A stretch of DNA of 64,000 nucleotides, from the NCBI GenBank assembly GCA_905215855.1, contig CAJMRT010000005.1, positions 17,896-81,895 of the forward strand, written 5' to 3'. Shown here piece by piece: positions 50,525 to 59,267 of the stretch (position 1 is the first letter of the stretch; every line of letters starts with the position of its first letter). This stretch comes from an uncultured bacterium (GTDB lineage Bacteria; Bacillota; Clostridia; Oscillospirales; Acutalibacteraceae). The notes beneath the pieces were generated by a model. That model ran no database searches. It was not told the DNA's origin and worked only from the letters and a program-made list of their open reading frames with translations. The position numbers were made by a program, and so were the translations under genes.

Positions 50525-50788
50525 TTATTCAGCAAAGCCTGACTCAACGAGAGAAACAAGACCCTCAACTGCTTCAGTTTCGTCAGAACCGTCAGCAATT
50601 ACCTTAATAGTAGTGCCGCCAATAATTCCGAGGGACAACACACCGAGAAGACTTTTTGCATTTACACGGCGTTCTTCCTTCTCTACCCAAATTGTTGACT
50701 TATACTCATTAGCCTTCTGAATAAAGAAAGTTGCCGGACGAGCGTGTAAACCGGCTTTATTCTGTACTAATACTTCCTTAACATACAT
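50525..50788 (-). CDS. ptsH: Phosphocarrier protein HPr
   Basis: 87 residues from the ATG at 50788 behind AGAGGG; the frame is open further upstream but that region is leader. The phosphorylation histidine is in NKAGLHARPATFF (His15 site). A seryl site equivalent to Ser46 is in NAKSLLGVLSLGI, the target of HPr kinase in Gram-positive catabolite control. Both sites make it HPr rather than Crh, which lacks His15. No ptsI is adjacent; a lone HPr gene is common in Clostridia. It has its own strong promoter and terminator. Confidence 0.93.
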   Translation of the reverse strand: MYVKEVLVQNKAGLHARPATFFIQKANEYKSTIWVEKEERRVNAKSLLGVLSLGIIGGTTIKVIADGSDETEAVEGLVSLVESGFAE

Positions 50789-50858
50789 TTTTAAAACCCT
50801 CTTTGCCTTTAAATTTTTAACCACCAATGCCTGCAAATTGCGGCTCAATTTAATATGT

Positions 50859-50887
50859 ATTATAATCTTTTTTCCGAACAAGGTCAA
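50859..50887 (-). promoter_or_regulatory. Promoter of the HPr gene
   Basis: TTGACC (50887-50882), 17-nt spacer, perfect TATAAT (50864-50859) on the minus strand, about 70 nt before the start codon. Confidence 0.75.
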
Positions 50888-51051
50888 TACAATAAATTAA
50901 TTTCGTGTTAATATGCACCTTGAGAGAATTTATCCCCCCGTTTATTGTGCATTTTTACAAAATATTATGTTTTTATCGTAAAGATACGGTATTTCGTATG
51001 ATTTTCCTTGTCTTATTTTATGTAATTACAGTTAGATTATGTCCGCAAAAT

Positions 51052-51744
51052 TCACTTTCCGTCATATTTTTCAAGCATTTCGGGGCGTTTGAGTCTTGTC
51101 ACCTCTATGCTCTTTTCTTTTCTCCATTTTTCAATGTTTGCATGGTGACCGCTCATAAGCACTTCGGGAACTTCTTTGCCTCTCCAGACTGACGGCTTTG
51201 TGTACTGCGGATACTCAAGAAGTCCGTTAAAATGGCTTTCCTCGGTAAAACATTCGTTGTTGGAAAGCACACCCGGAACCATTCTTGAAAGTGCGTCCGC
51301 AAATACCATTGCGGGAATTTCTCCGCCCGTGAGAACATAGTCGCCGATTGAAATTTCTTCGTCAATAAACTCGTCAAGAAGTCTTTGGTCAACACCCTCA
51401 TAGTGACCGCAGAGAATACAGATATTTTCAACATCGGCAAGCTCACGAAGTCTTTGCTGTTTCAATGTTTTGCCCTGCGGTGACATATAGACAAAATGCG
51501 GTCTTTTGCCGATTTGTTTGCAGATGTCCTCAAAGCAGAGGGCAATGGGTTCGGCTTTCATAAGCATTCCCATTCCGCCACCGTAGGGAGTGTCGTCAAC
51601 TCTTTTGTGCTTGTCAAAAGCATAATCACGCAGTTGGTGACACACGATTTCAAGCACACCGCTTTTCTGTGCTCTGCCGATTATGCTTCCGTTTAAAACA
51701 GGTTCAAACATTTCGGGGAAAAGCGTTATAATATCAATCCTCAT
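51052..51744 (-). CDS. trmD: tRNA (guanine-N1)-methyltransferase
   Basis: Makes m1G37 in tRNAs, which prevents +1 frameshifting. 230 residues, normal. The trefoil-knot SAM site includes YGGGMGMLMKAEP near residue 55 and ILCGHYEGVDQRLLDEF with ISIGDYVLTGGEIPAM near 112-140. The start overlaps the end of rimM by 11 nt. In many Firmicutes rimM-trmD follow rpsP and the KH-domain gene; here those two are 9 kb away behind ffh, so the classic operon is split. Confidence 0.97.
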   Translation of the reverse strand: MRIDIITLFPEMFEPVLNGSIIGRAQKSGVLEIVCHQLRDYAFDKHKRVDDTPYGGGMGMLMKAEPIALCFEDICKQIGKRPHFVYMSPQGKTLKQQRLRELADVENICILCGHYEGVDQRLLDEFIDEEISIGDYVLTGGEIPAMVFADALSRMVPGVLSNNECFTEESHFNGLLEYPQYTKPSVWRGKEVPEVLMSGHHANIEKWRKEKSIEVTRLKRPEMLEKYDGK

Positions 51745-52249
51745 CGTCGAAAATTCCTTTCATGGGAACAATAAGAACATAGCCGTCATTAACATTGATT
51801 TCTTTTACAACATCATCAATTACTGGAGCAAGGTATGTCTTGCCGTCAGCGTCTTTGATTTCGTAAACATCATTTGCGCCTGTACGCAAAACATCGGAAA
51901 TTTTGCCGTAAACTCTGCCGCTGCCGGAGTCCCTAACCTCAAGACCGATAAGATCCTGAACAAAGTGAACACCCTCTGCAAGATTAATGTCGTCACGGTT
52001 GATATACACAACCTTGCCTCTGTATTTTTCGGCTGCCTCGATTGTGTCAACTCCCTTGATTTTTGCAAGAGCGATATTTTTGTGCGGACGGGATTTCACC
52101 TCGATGAACTCTGTTCCGTTTTCGTCAAGCCACAGCTTTTTAAAAGCACAGAGAAATTCAGGGGAATCACACCACGGATCAATTCTGACCTCACCCTTTA
52201 TGCCGTGTGTACCCACGATTTTTCCCGAATCAAGAAACTGTTTTTTCAT
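51734..52249 (-). CDS. rimM: 16S rRNA processing protein RimM
   Basis: Assembly factor for the 30S head that binds ribosomal protein S19. 171 residues from the ATG at 52249 behind GAGGT; an earlier in-frame ATG is less well placed. The N-terminal RimM barrel has DSGKIVGTHGIKGEVRI, followed by the C-terminal PRC-barrel (FVQDLIGLEVRDSGSGRVYG, YLAPVIDDVVKEIN). It lies 38 nt after mutS2 and overlaps trmD by 11 nt, so mutS2-rimM-trmD look co-transcribed. Confidence 0.95.
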   Translation of the reverse strand: MKKQFLDSGKIVGTHGIKGEVRIDPWCDSPEFLCAFKKLWLDENGTEFIEVKSRPHKNIALAKIKGVDTIEAAEKYRGKVVYINRDDINLAEGVHFVQDLIGLEVRDSGSGRVYGKISDVLRTGANDVYEIKDADGKTYLAPVIDDVVKEINVNDGYVLIVPMKGIFDDED

Positions 52250-52287
52250 AATTACCTCAAATTTCACAAAATAAATTCAGTCGGATT

Positions 52288-54651
52288 TTACTTTAATTCT
52301 ATAATTGTAACACCGTCTTCGCCCTCACCGAAAACACCGAGTCGCTGACTTTTGACGGCTTTGTTTGTTTTAAGATACTTGTTTATTTCACGCTTAAGCA
52401 CACCCGTGCCTTTTCCGTGAATAATCGTCATTTTGCTCACACCCGAAAGCACGGCATTGTCAATTGCCTTGTCAACAATATTGATTGCGTCGAAGGCGGT
52501 TTCACCACGGACATCAACCTCTGTTTCGGGACGGACATCCATTCTGCTCGGCACATTTCTTGTGCTTAAAAATCTGTCCTTTGCAGGCTTGTTGTTTGAT
52601 TTGAGCAAACGAAGATTTTTAATATCAACCCTCGTTTTGATTATGCCCGCCTGAACAAGCACAACACCGTCCTTGTTCGGCGGTGCAAGTACAGTTGCGT
52701 TTTTGTCGATATCGTAAATGAGAACCGTGTCGCCGACCTTGAGCGGTCTTGGCAGCTTGTACTCCTCATCGGGAGTATTGCGAGCCTTGACAGGATCGGC
52801 ATGAGCTTCCATTTTGTCAATATTTTTCTTAAGCTGTGTCCTTGCCTGAACGCTCATATCCTTGGCTTTTCTCGCCTTTTCAAGTTCTTCGGCAACTGCG
52901 TCGGCCTGTGCTCTTGTGCGTGAAATAATACGCTGAGCCTCCTGCCTTGCCTTTTCAATCTCACGCTCCGCACGCTGCTTTGCCTTCTGCATTTCGTTTT
53001 CTGCTTTCTGCTTTTCGGTATTAGCCTTTGCAGTAAGTCTGTTTGCGTTTTCGAGCTGTTTTTCAAGGCTTTGACGGCGCTTTTCAAGCTTTTCAACAAC
53101 ATCTTCAAACTGTCTGTTCTCGTTTGAAACAAGTTCGCTTGCTCGGCTGATTATCTCATCATCTATTCCGAGTCTTTTTGAAATTGCAAACGCGTTGCTC
53201 TTGCCGGGAACACCTATGAGAAGTCGGTAAGTCGGCTTGAGAGTTGCAACATCAAATTCGCAACTGCCGTTTTCAACTCCGGGAGTACGCAGAGCAAATT
53301 CCTTTAACTCCGCATAGTGGGTTGTTGAAGCGATTTTTGCGTGTTTGTCACGCAGTCTTTCAAGAATTGCAATTGCAAGAGCCGCACCCTCGACAGGGTC
53401 TGTTCCTGCGCCGAGCTCGTCAATAAGGCAGAGCGAACCCGCATTTGCAAGCTTTATAATCTGAACGATATTTGTCATATGTCCCGAAAAGGTTGACAGC
53501 GACTGCTCAATGCTCTGTTCGTCACCAATATCCACAAGCACCCTTCTGAACACGGAAAGCTCGCTGTTGTCGGCACACGGAACGAGAAGTCCGCACATCG
53601 CCATAAGCGTGAGCAGACCGATTGTCTTTAGGGTTACGGTTTTACCGCCCGTGTTAGGACCTGTGATTACAAGCGTGTCAAACTCTTTTCCGAGCATAAC
53701 ATCAACGGGAACAACCTTGTTTTTGTCGATGAGGGGATGACGAGCCTGTTTGAGTTCAATCATTCCCCTGTCGTTCATAATCGGCTTTGACGCTTTCATT
53801 GAATACGCAAGGTCAGCCTTTGCAAAAATTAAATTAAGCTGTGCAAGGTTCTTGTAGCTGTGGATAATGCTGTCGGCAAACTCGCCTGCATTTGCGGAAA
53901 GCTCAAAGAGGATTCTTTCAATCTCCTGTTCTTCCTTTGACTGCAAAAGCTTGATGTCATTGTTTGCCTGAACAACGCCCATAGGCTCAATAAACACGGT
54001 TGCACCGCTTGACGAGGTGTCGTGTACAAGACCCGGAACATTGCCTCTGCATTCACTTCTTACGGGAACAACATATCTGCCGTCACGCTGTGTGACGATA
54101 GTATCCTGAAGATACTTTATGTATGTTGAGCTGTGAATAATTTTATCGAGTACCTCACGAGCCTTTGAGGAGGCTGTGCGGATTTTTCTTCTTATATCCG
54201 ACAAAACAGGGCTTGCCTTATCGGAAATTTCCTCCTCGCTTATAATAGCCGAGGTGATTTTGTCCTCAAGAAACTTGTTGGAAACAAGTCCGCTGAAATA
54301 GCCGTCAAGAGAGCTTGCTCCTCCGCCCGAGCGTGAGTGCCACTCCTTGACCGTGCGGATTGTTCTGAGCGTTGATGCAACCGACAGGAGTTCGCCTGTA
54401 GTAAGGCAACCGCCTGCCTGTGCTCTGCGTAAATGTCCCGAACAATTTCCGGCACCGCCGAATGACGGAGCACCGAATCTTCCGCTTAACGCAACTGCAT
54501 CATCCGTCTGCTGTAAAAGCTGTTCAACCTTTTTCAGTTCAAACACGGGTTCGAGATTCAATGCCATTTCACGGGCGTCCTCAATCGAAGTCATTCCCGC
54601 AAGCCTTTCAAGGATTTTATCAAGTTCAAGTGTTTTGTAATGTCTGTTCAT
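52288..54651 (-). CDS. mutS2: MutS2 family ATPase/endonuclease
   Basis: 787 residues from the ATG at 54651, where the family start NRHYKTLELDKILERLA begins. MutS-like core and ATPase: Walker A ITGPNTGGKTVTLKT near residue 330, Walker B LCLIDELGAGTDPVEGAAL near 405 and the downstream STHYAELKEFA. A long coiled coil (~500-620, Glu/Lys/Gln-rich) follows, then KOW-like VGDTVLIYD and the C-terminal Smr domain (VDVRGETAFDAIN, MTIIHGKGTGVLKR). MutS2 is not a mismatch-repair protein; it suppresses recombination, and in Bacillus it rescues collided ribosomes. It is followed by rimM and trmD, a translation context that fits the latter role. Confidence 0.95.
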   Translation of the reverse strand: MNRHYKTLELDKILERLAGMTSIEDAREMALNLEPVFELKKVEQLLQQTDDAVALSGRFGAPSFGGAGNCSGHLRRAQAGGCLTTGELLSVASTLRTIRTVKEWHSRSGGGASSLDGYFSGLVSNKFLEDKITSAIISEEEISDKASPVLSDIRRKIRTASSKAREVLDKIIHSSTYIKYLQDTIVTQRDGRYVVPVRSECRGNVPGLVHDTSSSGATVFIEPMGVVQANNDIKLLQSKEEQEIERILFELSANAGEFADSIIHSYKNLAQLNLIFAKADLAYSMKASKPIMNDRGMIELKQARHPLIDKNKVVPVDVMLGKEFDTLVITGPNTGGKTVTLKTIGLLTLMAMCGLLVPCADNSELSVFRRVLVDIGDEQSIEQSLSTFSGHMTNIVQIIKLANAGSLCLIDELGAGTDPVEGAALAIAILERLRDKHAKIASTTHYAELKEFALRTPGVENGSCEFDVATLKPTYRLLIGVPGKSNAFAISKRLGIDDEIISRASELVSNENRQFEDVVEKLEKRRQSLEKQLENANRLTAKANTEKQKAENEMQKAKQRAEREIEKARQEAQRIISRTRAQADAVAEELEKARKAKDMSVQARTQLKKNIDKMEAHADPVKARNTPDEEYKLPRPLKVGDTVLIYDIDKNATVLAPPNKDGVVLVQAGIIKTRVDIKNLRLLKSNNKPAKDRFLSTRNVPSRMDVRPETEVDVRGETAFDAINIVDKAIDNAVLSGVSKMTIIHGKGTGVLKREINKYLKTNKAVKSQRLGVFGEGEDGVTIIELK

Positions 54652-54687
54652 AATTCTACCAAATTCAATAATTGTAATTTTGTGTCC

Positions 54688-54735
54688 GTAGGGGCAGATA
54701 TTATCCACCCGCGGGCGCCCAATGAGCGCCCCTAC
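54688..54735. repeat. REP-like palindromic intergenic element
   Basis: 48 bp bounded by GTAGGGGC (54688-54695) and GCCCCTAC (54728-54735), with an inner GGGCGC/GCGCCC pair. It is far more GC-rich than its surroundings, between recO and mutS2. It looks like a member of a dispersed repeat family; no second copy is in this window. Confidence 0.55.
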
Positions 54736-54796
54736 AGTTTTCAGTCATTCTGTTTCAAATAAATAAGTCATTTTCACACAAAACTGCATTGTCTGA

Positions 54797-55543
54797 TTAA
54801 CTGCTTATTGTTTTGTAAAAAATAAGCGTTTTAAAGTCTTTTTCAAATCTGTATTTAAGATAACTTTCGCTCGCCGCATTCAGCACAACAAGGTCATCCT
54901 TCGGCAATGCAAACGAAAACAGCTTGTCGTCATCAGCATAAACCGTGTGCCTAAGTGCCGTGAGCGTTCCCTCATTGAGAGCAATTGCAGGTTCAGACAC
55001 ATCCGTTCTGCAATCGGCACATTCAAGAGCGCCTATGCGTGGCAGAAAGTACATAATGGGAGTAATGTATTCACCGCATTCCCTGCACATTCTCAGGTCG
55101 GGCATATAGCCTGCCATGCTTGCAAGCCTCATTTCAAGACACAGCTTGATGAGGTCTGCACTGCGCTTATCCTCCGACAAAAGATAGAGCGAATTAAGCA
55201 CAAGGCTCAGAAATGAGTCTGACTTCTGCTCACGAGGACAAATTGTCAGAGCAAGTTCGCAAAAATACTGTGCAAGGCACATTTTTGTAACATCACTGCG
55301 GAGCTTTGAGAAAATGCGAATCGGCTGTGCCTCGCCGATTATGTAACTTTCCCGACCTTTATAAATTGTAAGTCGGGAATATGAGAGGAGAGATGCCGCC
55401 GCACATTTGCCGTTTTTGATGTTTTTTGCACCCTTTACAAACGCACGGATTACACCGTTTGACTTTGTGAGAGCAAAAACGAGCTTGTCCTGCTCACCGA
55501 TATTCTGTTCCTTTATAATCAGTCCCTCTGTTCGGAATTTCAT
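54797..55543 (-). CDS. recO: DNA repair protein RecO
   Basis: Loads RecA on SSB-covered single-stranded DNA in gap repair. 248 residues. The N-terminal OB fold has EGLIIKEQNIGEQDKLVFALT and AFVKGAKNIKNGK, followed by the helical domain and a four-Cys zinc site (MCRECGEYI, LECADCRTD). The ATG at 55543 follows AGGGAGGAAA, which lies inside the preceding small gene, so the two overlap by 50 nt. The order era - yqzL-like - recO is the same as in Bacillus. Confidence 0.93.
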   Translation of the reverse strand: MKFRTEGLIIKEQNIGEQDKLVFALTKSNGVIRAFVKGAKNIKNGKCAAASLLSYSRLTIYKGRESYIIGEAQPIRIFSKLRSDVTKMCLAQYFCELALTICPREQKSDSFLSLVLNSLYLLSEDKRSADLIKLCLEMRLASMAGYMPDLRMCRECGEYITPIMYFLPRIGALECADCRTDVSEPAIALNEGTLTALRHTVYADDDKLFSFALPKDDLVVLNAASESYLKYRFEKDFKTLIFYKTISS

Positions 55544-55667
55544 CGGTTTCCTCCCTGTTCACGGTGATTGCACCTGTGTCCTTTGCGTTCTGAATGCTTT
55601 TATAGCGAATGTAATCAAGAACACTTCCTGTAGTAAAAAATGCCTGCCAGGCATACCAATCGTCCAT
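55494..55667 (-). CDS. YqzL-like small protein overlapping recO
   Basis: 57 residues from the ATG at 55667, which has GGAGGTG upstream. The N-terminus MDDWYAWQAFFTTGSVLDYI matches the pattern of YqzL-like proteins (W-x-x-F-x-x-T-G-x-x-x-x-Y), a tiny family between era and recO in Firmicutes with no known function. The tail (about residues 35-57) overlaps the first 50 nt of recO in another frame, and recO's ribosome site is inside it. Translation of this gene probably helps open recO. Confidence 0.75.
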   Translation of the reverse strand: MDDWYAWQAFFTTGSVLDYIRYKSIQNAKDTGAITVNREETDEIPNRGTDYKGTEYR

Positions 55668-55772
55668 AAGAACACCTCCGCAGTTAGTGTTTCACGAACA
55701 ATTGTTATTATATTATGAAAAATCTGACATTGTGTCAAATCGTGTACTCAAACAGCTTAACAAGCGGATTTA

Positions 55773-56690
55773 TCAGTCAAAATTCTTTTCGTCATAGCCG
55801 AAATTCTGAAGAATTTGAGCACGGTTTCGCCAATCCTCTTTTACCTTTATCCAAGTCTGTAAGAACACCTTGCAATCAAAAAATCTTTCAATATCCTGAC
55901 GGGCAAATGTGCTGATTTTCTTGAGCATCGAACCGTTTTTGCCGATAAGAATACGCTTGTGAGTTTCTTTTTCGCAGAAAATCGTAGCATCAATATCGAG
56001 CATACCGTTATCTCTTGTTTTCATTTTTTCGATTACAACAGCCGTGCCGTGCGGAATTTCCTTATCGCAAAGGCGAAGAATTTTTTCACGGATAATTTCG
56101 GCAACAATAACTCTTTCGGGCTGGTCTGTAAGGGTATCGTCATCAAAGAAATGACCGCCCTCGCCTGCCTGCTTTTTAAGCTCGTCAAGAAGCTCATTCA
56201 TACCGTTGCCGTCCTGTGCGCTCACGGGAACAACTGCGTCAAAATCGTAGAGCAGACTGTAACGGGCAATCTGCTTCATAAGTTCTTCTTTTTCTTTTAG
56301 AGTGTCAATCTTGTTGATTGCAAGGATTGCCGGCATTTCCATTGACTTGAACTTTTCAATAAGGTTAAGTTCTGTGTCACCCGGTTCTTTTCCTGCCTCA
56401 ACAACAAGCATACAGCAGTCAACACCGCCCACGGATTCGTTGACGGAACGCACCATATACTTGCCGAGAGAGGTTTTCGGCTTGTGCATACCCGGTGTAT
56501 CAAAGAAAACAAGCTGATATTCGCCCTGAGTAAGCACGCCTGTGATTCTGTTGCGGGTAGTCTGCGGCTTGCTTGAAACAATCGCAATTTTCTGCCCCAT
56601 AAGTCTGTTGAGAATTGAACTTTTGCCCACATTAGGTCTGCCGACAATGGCAATAAATGCGGATTTATCTTTATTATCTGTATTTAACAT
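55773..56690 (-). CDS. era: GTPase Era
   Basis: Binds 16S rRNA and helps mature the 30S subunit. 305 residues, normal. G motifs in order: G1 IVGRPNVGKSSILNRL near residue 15, G3 FFDTPGMHKPK near 60, G4 AINKIDTLK near 123 and G5 VSAQDGNG near 155. The C-terminal KH domain includes RILIGKNGSMLKKISTFAR. The ATG follows GAGGTAAT. It lies about 50 nt after dgkA, as part of the phoH-ybeY-dgkA-era-yqzL-recO run. Confidence 0.97.
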   Translation of the reverse strand: MLNTDNKDKSAFIAIVGRPNVGKSSILNRLMGQKIAIVSSKPQTTRNRITGVLTQGEYQLVFFDTPGMHKPKTSLGKYMVRSVNESVGGVDCCMLVVEAGKEPGDTELNLIEKFKSMEMPAILAINKIDTLKEKEELMKQIARYSLLYDFDAVVPVSAQDGNGMNELLDELKKQAGEGGHFFDDDTLTDQPERVIVAEIIREKILRLCDKEIPHGTAVVIEKMKTRDNGMLDIDATIFCEKETHKRILIGKNGSMLKKISTFARQDIERFFDCKVFLQTWIKVKEDWRNRAQILQNFGYDEKNFD

Positions 56691-56739
56691 ATTACCTCAC
56701 TATACAAAAATCGGGGGCAAGCAAAATGCCGCCCCTTTG

Positions 56740-57234
56740 TTAATGTTTATCTTTTCTTTTGATACTCAAAATTGCATTTTTCACCTTTACTGGACCTGCA
56801 CATACAAAGAAGGCAGAAATCACCGCAGACAAAATAAGCAAAGCGAGCATAACGGGATTGTTTACAAAATACGAAAATATTTTTCCGATTACTTCAAAAT
56901 CAAGAAAGAACAGCACCGCTGTAAACACAGCCGAAAATGACACGGCAAGCACGGCTGCGGCTGCAATGTCCTTGATAATCTTAACGGAAAAATCGAATCT
57001 GTCGCAGAACAAATCACAAAGCTTTTCAACACAGGTATTGACCAGTTCAAGTGCAATTACAAAGCTGCATAAAACTGCGAGCAACGCCCATTTTGCGGCA
57101 GAAAAATCGTAAAAGCAGCCGAAAGCGAAAACATAAAATGTCGCAACAAGGTGAAATCTCATATGACTTTCGCTTTTTACAGCTGAGCAAAAGCCTTTGA
57201 ATGCACTTTTAAAACTTTTGATTTGCTTCTTCAT
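56740..57234 (-). CDS. dgkA: Diacylglycerol/undecaprenol kinase family protein
   Basis: Small integral membrane kinase. 164 residues, slightly long for the family (~130). The core motif ALELVNTCVEKLCDLFCDRF near residue 63 corresponds to the E-x-x-N-T-x-x-E metal and active-site helix, with IIKDIAAAAVLAVSFSA following. An N-terminal amphipathic KSFKSAFKGFCSAVKSESHMRFH and a fourth hydrophobic helix at 130-150 complete it. In Gram-positives the substrate is usually undecaprenol, recycling the lipid carrier for wall synthesis. It lies between ybeY and era in conserved order. Confidence 0.9.
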   Translation of the reverse strand: MKKQIKSFKSAFKGFCSAVKSESHMRFHLVATFYVFAFGCFYDFSAAKWALLAVLCSFVIALELVNTCVEKLCDLFCDRFDFSVKIIKDIAAAAVLAVSFSAVFTAVLFFLDFEVIGKIFSYFVNNPVMLALLILSAVISAFFVCAGPVKVKNAILSIKRKDKH

Positions 57235-57262
57235 ATCCCGAAATACAACTGTTTAAACTGCA

Positions 57263-57778
57263 TCAAGCCATATCGTCGTCAACTATGTAGCTTGATGATG
57301 CAGGAAGACCGAGCTGTTCCATAACAAGCTCTTCTTTTTCTCTCATTCTTACTCTTTCAAGCTTTTCCATATGGTCATAACCGAGAAGATGAAGAACGCT
57401 GTGAGCGGTAAGATATCCAACCTCTCTCTGGAGGCTGTGACCGAAAAGCTCTGCCTGATCTCTTGCCTTTTCCATAGAAATTACAACATCACCGAGAATC
57501 TGTGCGCCTGTTTCGGGATTAGTGTCATAAACACCGTTTTCGCCCATCGGGAAAGAAAGAACATCGGTTTCAATGTCCTTGTCACGATACTGCTTGTTAA
57601 GAGCCTTGATGCCCTCGTTATCCGTGAAAGTAACGCTGATTTCAGCAGAACCTTCAAATTTTTCAAGCTGGAGAACCGCATTGCAGCAGCGGCGAACCAA
57701 CATTCTTATACCCGTCGGAATTTTAACTGCTTTTTGTTTGTTTGTGATAATTACTCTGATTTTATTGTGTTCTGCCAT
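57263..57778 (-). CDS. ybeY: Endoribonuclease YbeY
   Basis: Zinc-dependent RNase for 16S rRNA 3'-end maturation and ribosome quality control. 171 residues. The metal site HSVLHLLGYDHMEK (H-x3-H-x5-H) is near residue 135, preceded by LNKQYRDKDIETDVLSFP, a family mark. The ATG follows AAAGGACG. It sits between phoH and dgkA, the standard Firmicutes order. Confidence 0.97.
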   Translation of the reverse strand: MAEHNKIRVIITNKQKAVKIPTGIRMLVRRCCNAVLQLEKFEGSAEISVTFTDNEGIKALNKQYRDKDIETDVLSFPMGENGVYDTNPETGAQILGDVVISMEKARDQAELFGHSLQREVGYLTAHSVLHLLGYDHMEKLERVRMREKEELVMEQLGLPASSSYIVDDDMA

Positions 57779-57833
57779 ATGTGATCGTCCTTTCGTTATT
57801 TTTAATCCTAAGGTTCGGATTAGTTATACAATA

Positions 57834-58865
57834 TTAGTTTTTGGAGTTACTGCCGCGCAAATTGTTATTGCTGCTTTCAAACCTTGCGTACGCCTTGATA
57901 ATATCCTGAACAAGGCGGTGACGGACAACATCCTTTTCATCAAAGAAACAAGTGCCTATATCGTCAATATTTTTTAGAATTTTTATACAATCCTTAAGAC
58001 CGCTCTTTGCACCGTTCGGAAGGTCAATCTGCGTAATATCGCCTGTGATTACCATTTTCGAGTTAAAGCCGAGTCGGGTAAGGAACATCTTCATCTGTTC
58101 CCTTGTCGTATTCTGAGCCTCGTCAAGAATTATAAAGCTGTCGTCAAGCGTTCTTCCTCGCATATATGCAAGGGGCGCAACCTCAATGTTGCCCCTTTCA
58201 ACATACTTTTGATATGTTTCTGCACCCAGCATATCGAACAATGCGTCATACAGAGGACGGAGATACGGATCAACCTTACTCTGCAAATCACCTGGAAGAA
58301 AGCCAAGCTTTTCACCGGCTTCAACGGCAGGTCTTGTAAGAATAATTCGGTTAATCTGCTTGCTTCTGAAGGCCGTAACAGCCATTGCAACGGCAAGGTA
58401 GGTCTTGCCCGTACCGGCGGGACCTACGCCGATTGTTACGGTATTTTTCGCAATCTGGGAGCAATAGCGCTTTTGACCGATGGTTTTCGGCTTAATGGGC
58501 TTTCCCTTTGAAGTAATGCAGATGCAGTCGCCCGCAAGCTGTTCTATTTTGTCCTCGCTGCCTTCATTAACAAGCGAAATGCAGTAGCGGATATTTTGCT
58601 CGGAAAGCGCCTCACCTCGGTTGATGAACTGCAGCAGGCTCTCAATAACCTTGCAGGCTTTTGCCGTGTTTTCCGCATCGCCCTCAACCTTCAGTTCACT
58701 GTCGCGACAGGTAACGCGAACATTAAATTCCTTTTCAATCAGCTTAATATTCTCGTCAAAACTGCCAAAAAGTGCTACAGCATTTTCCATTCTGTCGATA
58801 TTTATAATCTGTTCCGTAAAGCAAAACTCCTGTTTCTTCAATAATTCAAAACAATTATAACACAT
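57834..58865 (-). CDS. phoH: PhoH-like ATPase
   Basis: Up to 343 residues. An N-terminal KH-like part (ENAVALFGSFDENIKLIEKE) leads to a P-loop ATPase: Walker A TIGVGPAGTGKTYLAVAMA near residue 145, Walker B SFIILDEAQNT near 250 and LTRLGFNSKMVITGD. PhoH proteins are RNA-linked ATPases found with YbeY. The start is unclear. The ATG at 58865 overlaps the probable -10 (TATAAT, 58859-58854) and so may not be transcribed. The ATG at 58790 lacks a ribosome site. The only well-placed site (AGGAG, 9 nt) precedes an ACG codon at 58817, which is where the family normally begins. Confidence 0.9.
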   Translation of the reverse strand: MCYNCFELLKKQEFCFTEQIINIDRMENAVALFGSFDENIKLIEKEFNVRVTCRDSELKVEGDAENTAKACKVIESLLQFINRGEALSEQNIRYCISLVNEGSEDKIEQLAGDCICITSKGKPIKPKTIGQKRYCSQIAKNTVTIGVGPAGTGKTYLAVAMAVTAFRSKQINRIILTRPAVEAGEKLGFLPGDLQSKVDPYLRPLYDALFDMLGAETYQKYVERGNIEVAPLAYMRGRTLDDSFIILDEAQNTTREQMKMFLTRLGFNSKMVITGDITQIDLPNGAKSGLKDCIKILKNIDDIGTCFFDEKDVVRHRLVQDIIKAYARFESSNNNLRGSNSKN

Positions 58866-59179
58866 TTCACCAAAAAATACACGAGAAAAATAGCCTTTTT
58901 TACTAAAAATTTAATTTTTGTGAAAAATGACGAAAACTAAACTGCACATAGCCCCCTCATTTGTAAAGGTTAGAAATATAATCATCAATTATTCGTAATT
59001 TTTATCAAAATCACATTGTAACAGGCTCGTTTTAATTATCGGATTTCACCAAAAATTCTACAATATCGTCTTTTTTATGACACAACCGTACAATTTCTGA
59101 TAATTTTTTAAAAATTTGTCAAAATTTATTCTGTTTTTGTCATTTCGGTAAACGCATCGCAGAAATCCGCTTTAAAGGC

Positions 59180-59208
59180 TTGACAAACAGTCGAGCATAT
59201 ATTATAAT
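59180..59208 (+). promoter_or_regulatory. Promoter of the ylxM-ffh operon
   Basis: Perfect TTGACA (59180-59185), 17-nt spacer, perfect TATAAT (59203-59208). The remaining 58866-59179 is AT-rich; I see no gene or structured RNA in it. Confidence 0.85.
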
Positions 59209-59267
59209 ATCACAGGTGTAAAGAAAATCTCTTTACAGACACAGACCAATCACGGGAGCTGTCAAAT

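Noticed and set aside
51683..52348. 221-codon plus-strand frame opposite rimM/trmD
   Set aside because: Fully antisense to two conserved genes, with no domain and no promoter or ribosome site.
58866..59179. Possible SRP RNA or other small RNA gene upstream of ylxM-ffh
   Set aside because: The region is AT-rich and lacks the conserved SRP Alu/S-domain motifs or a promoter-terminator pair.
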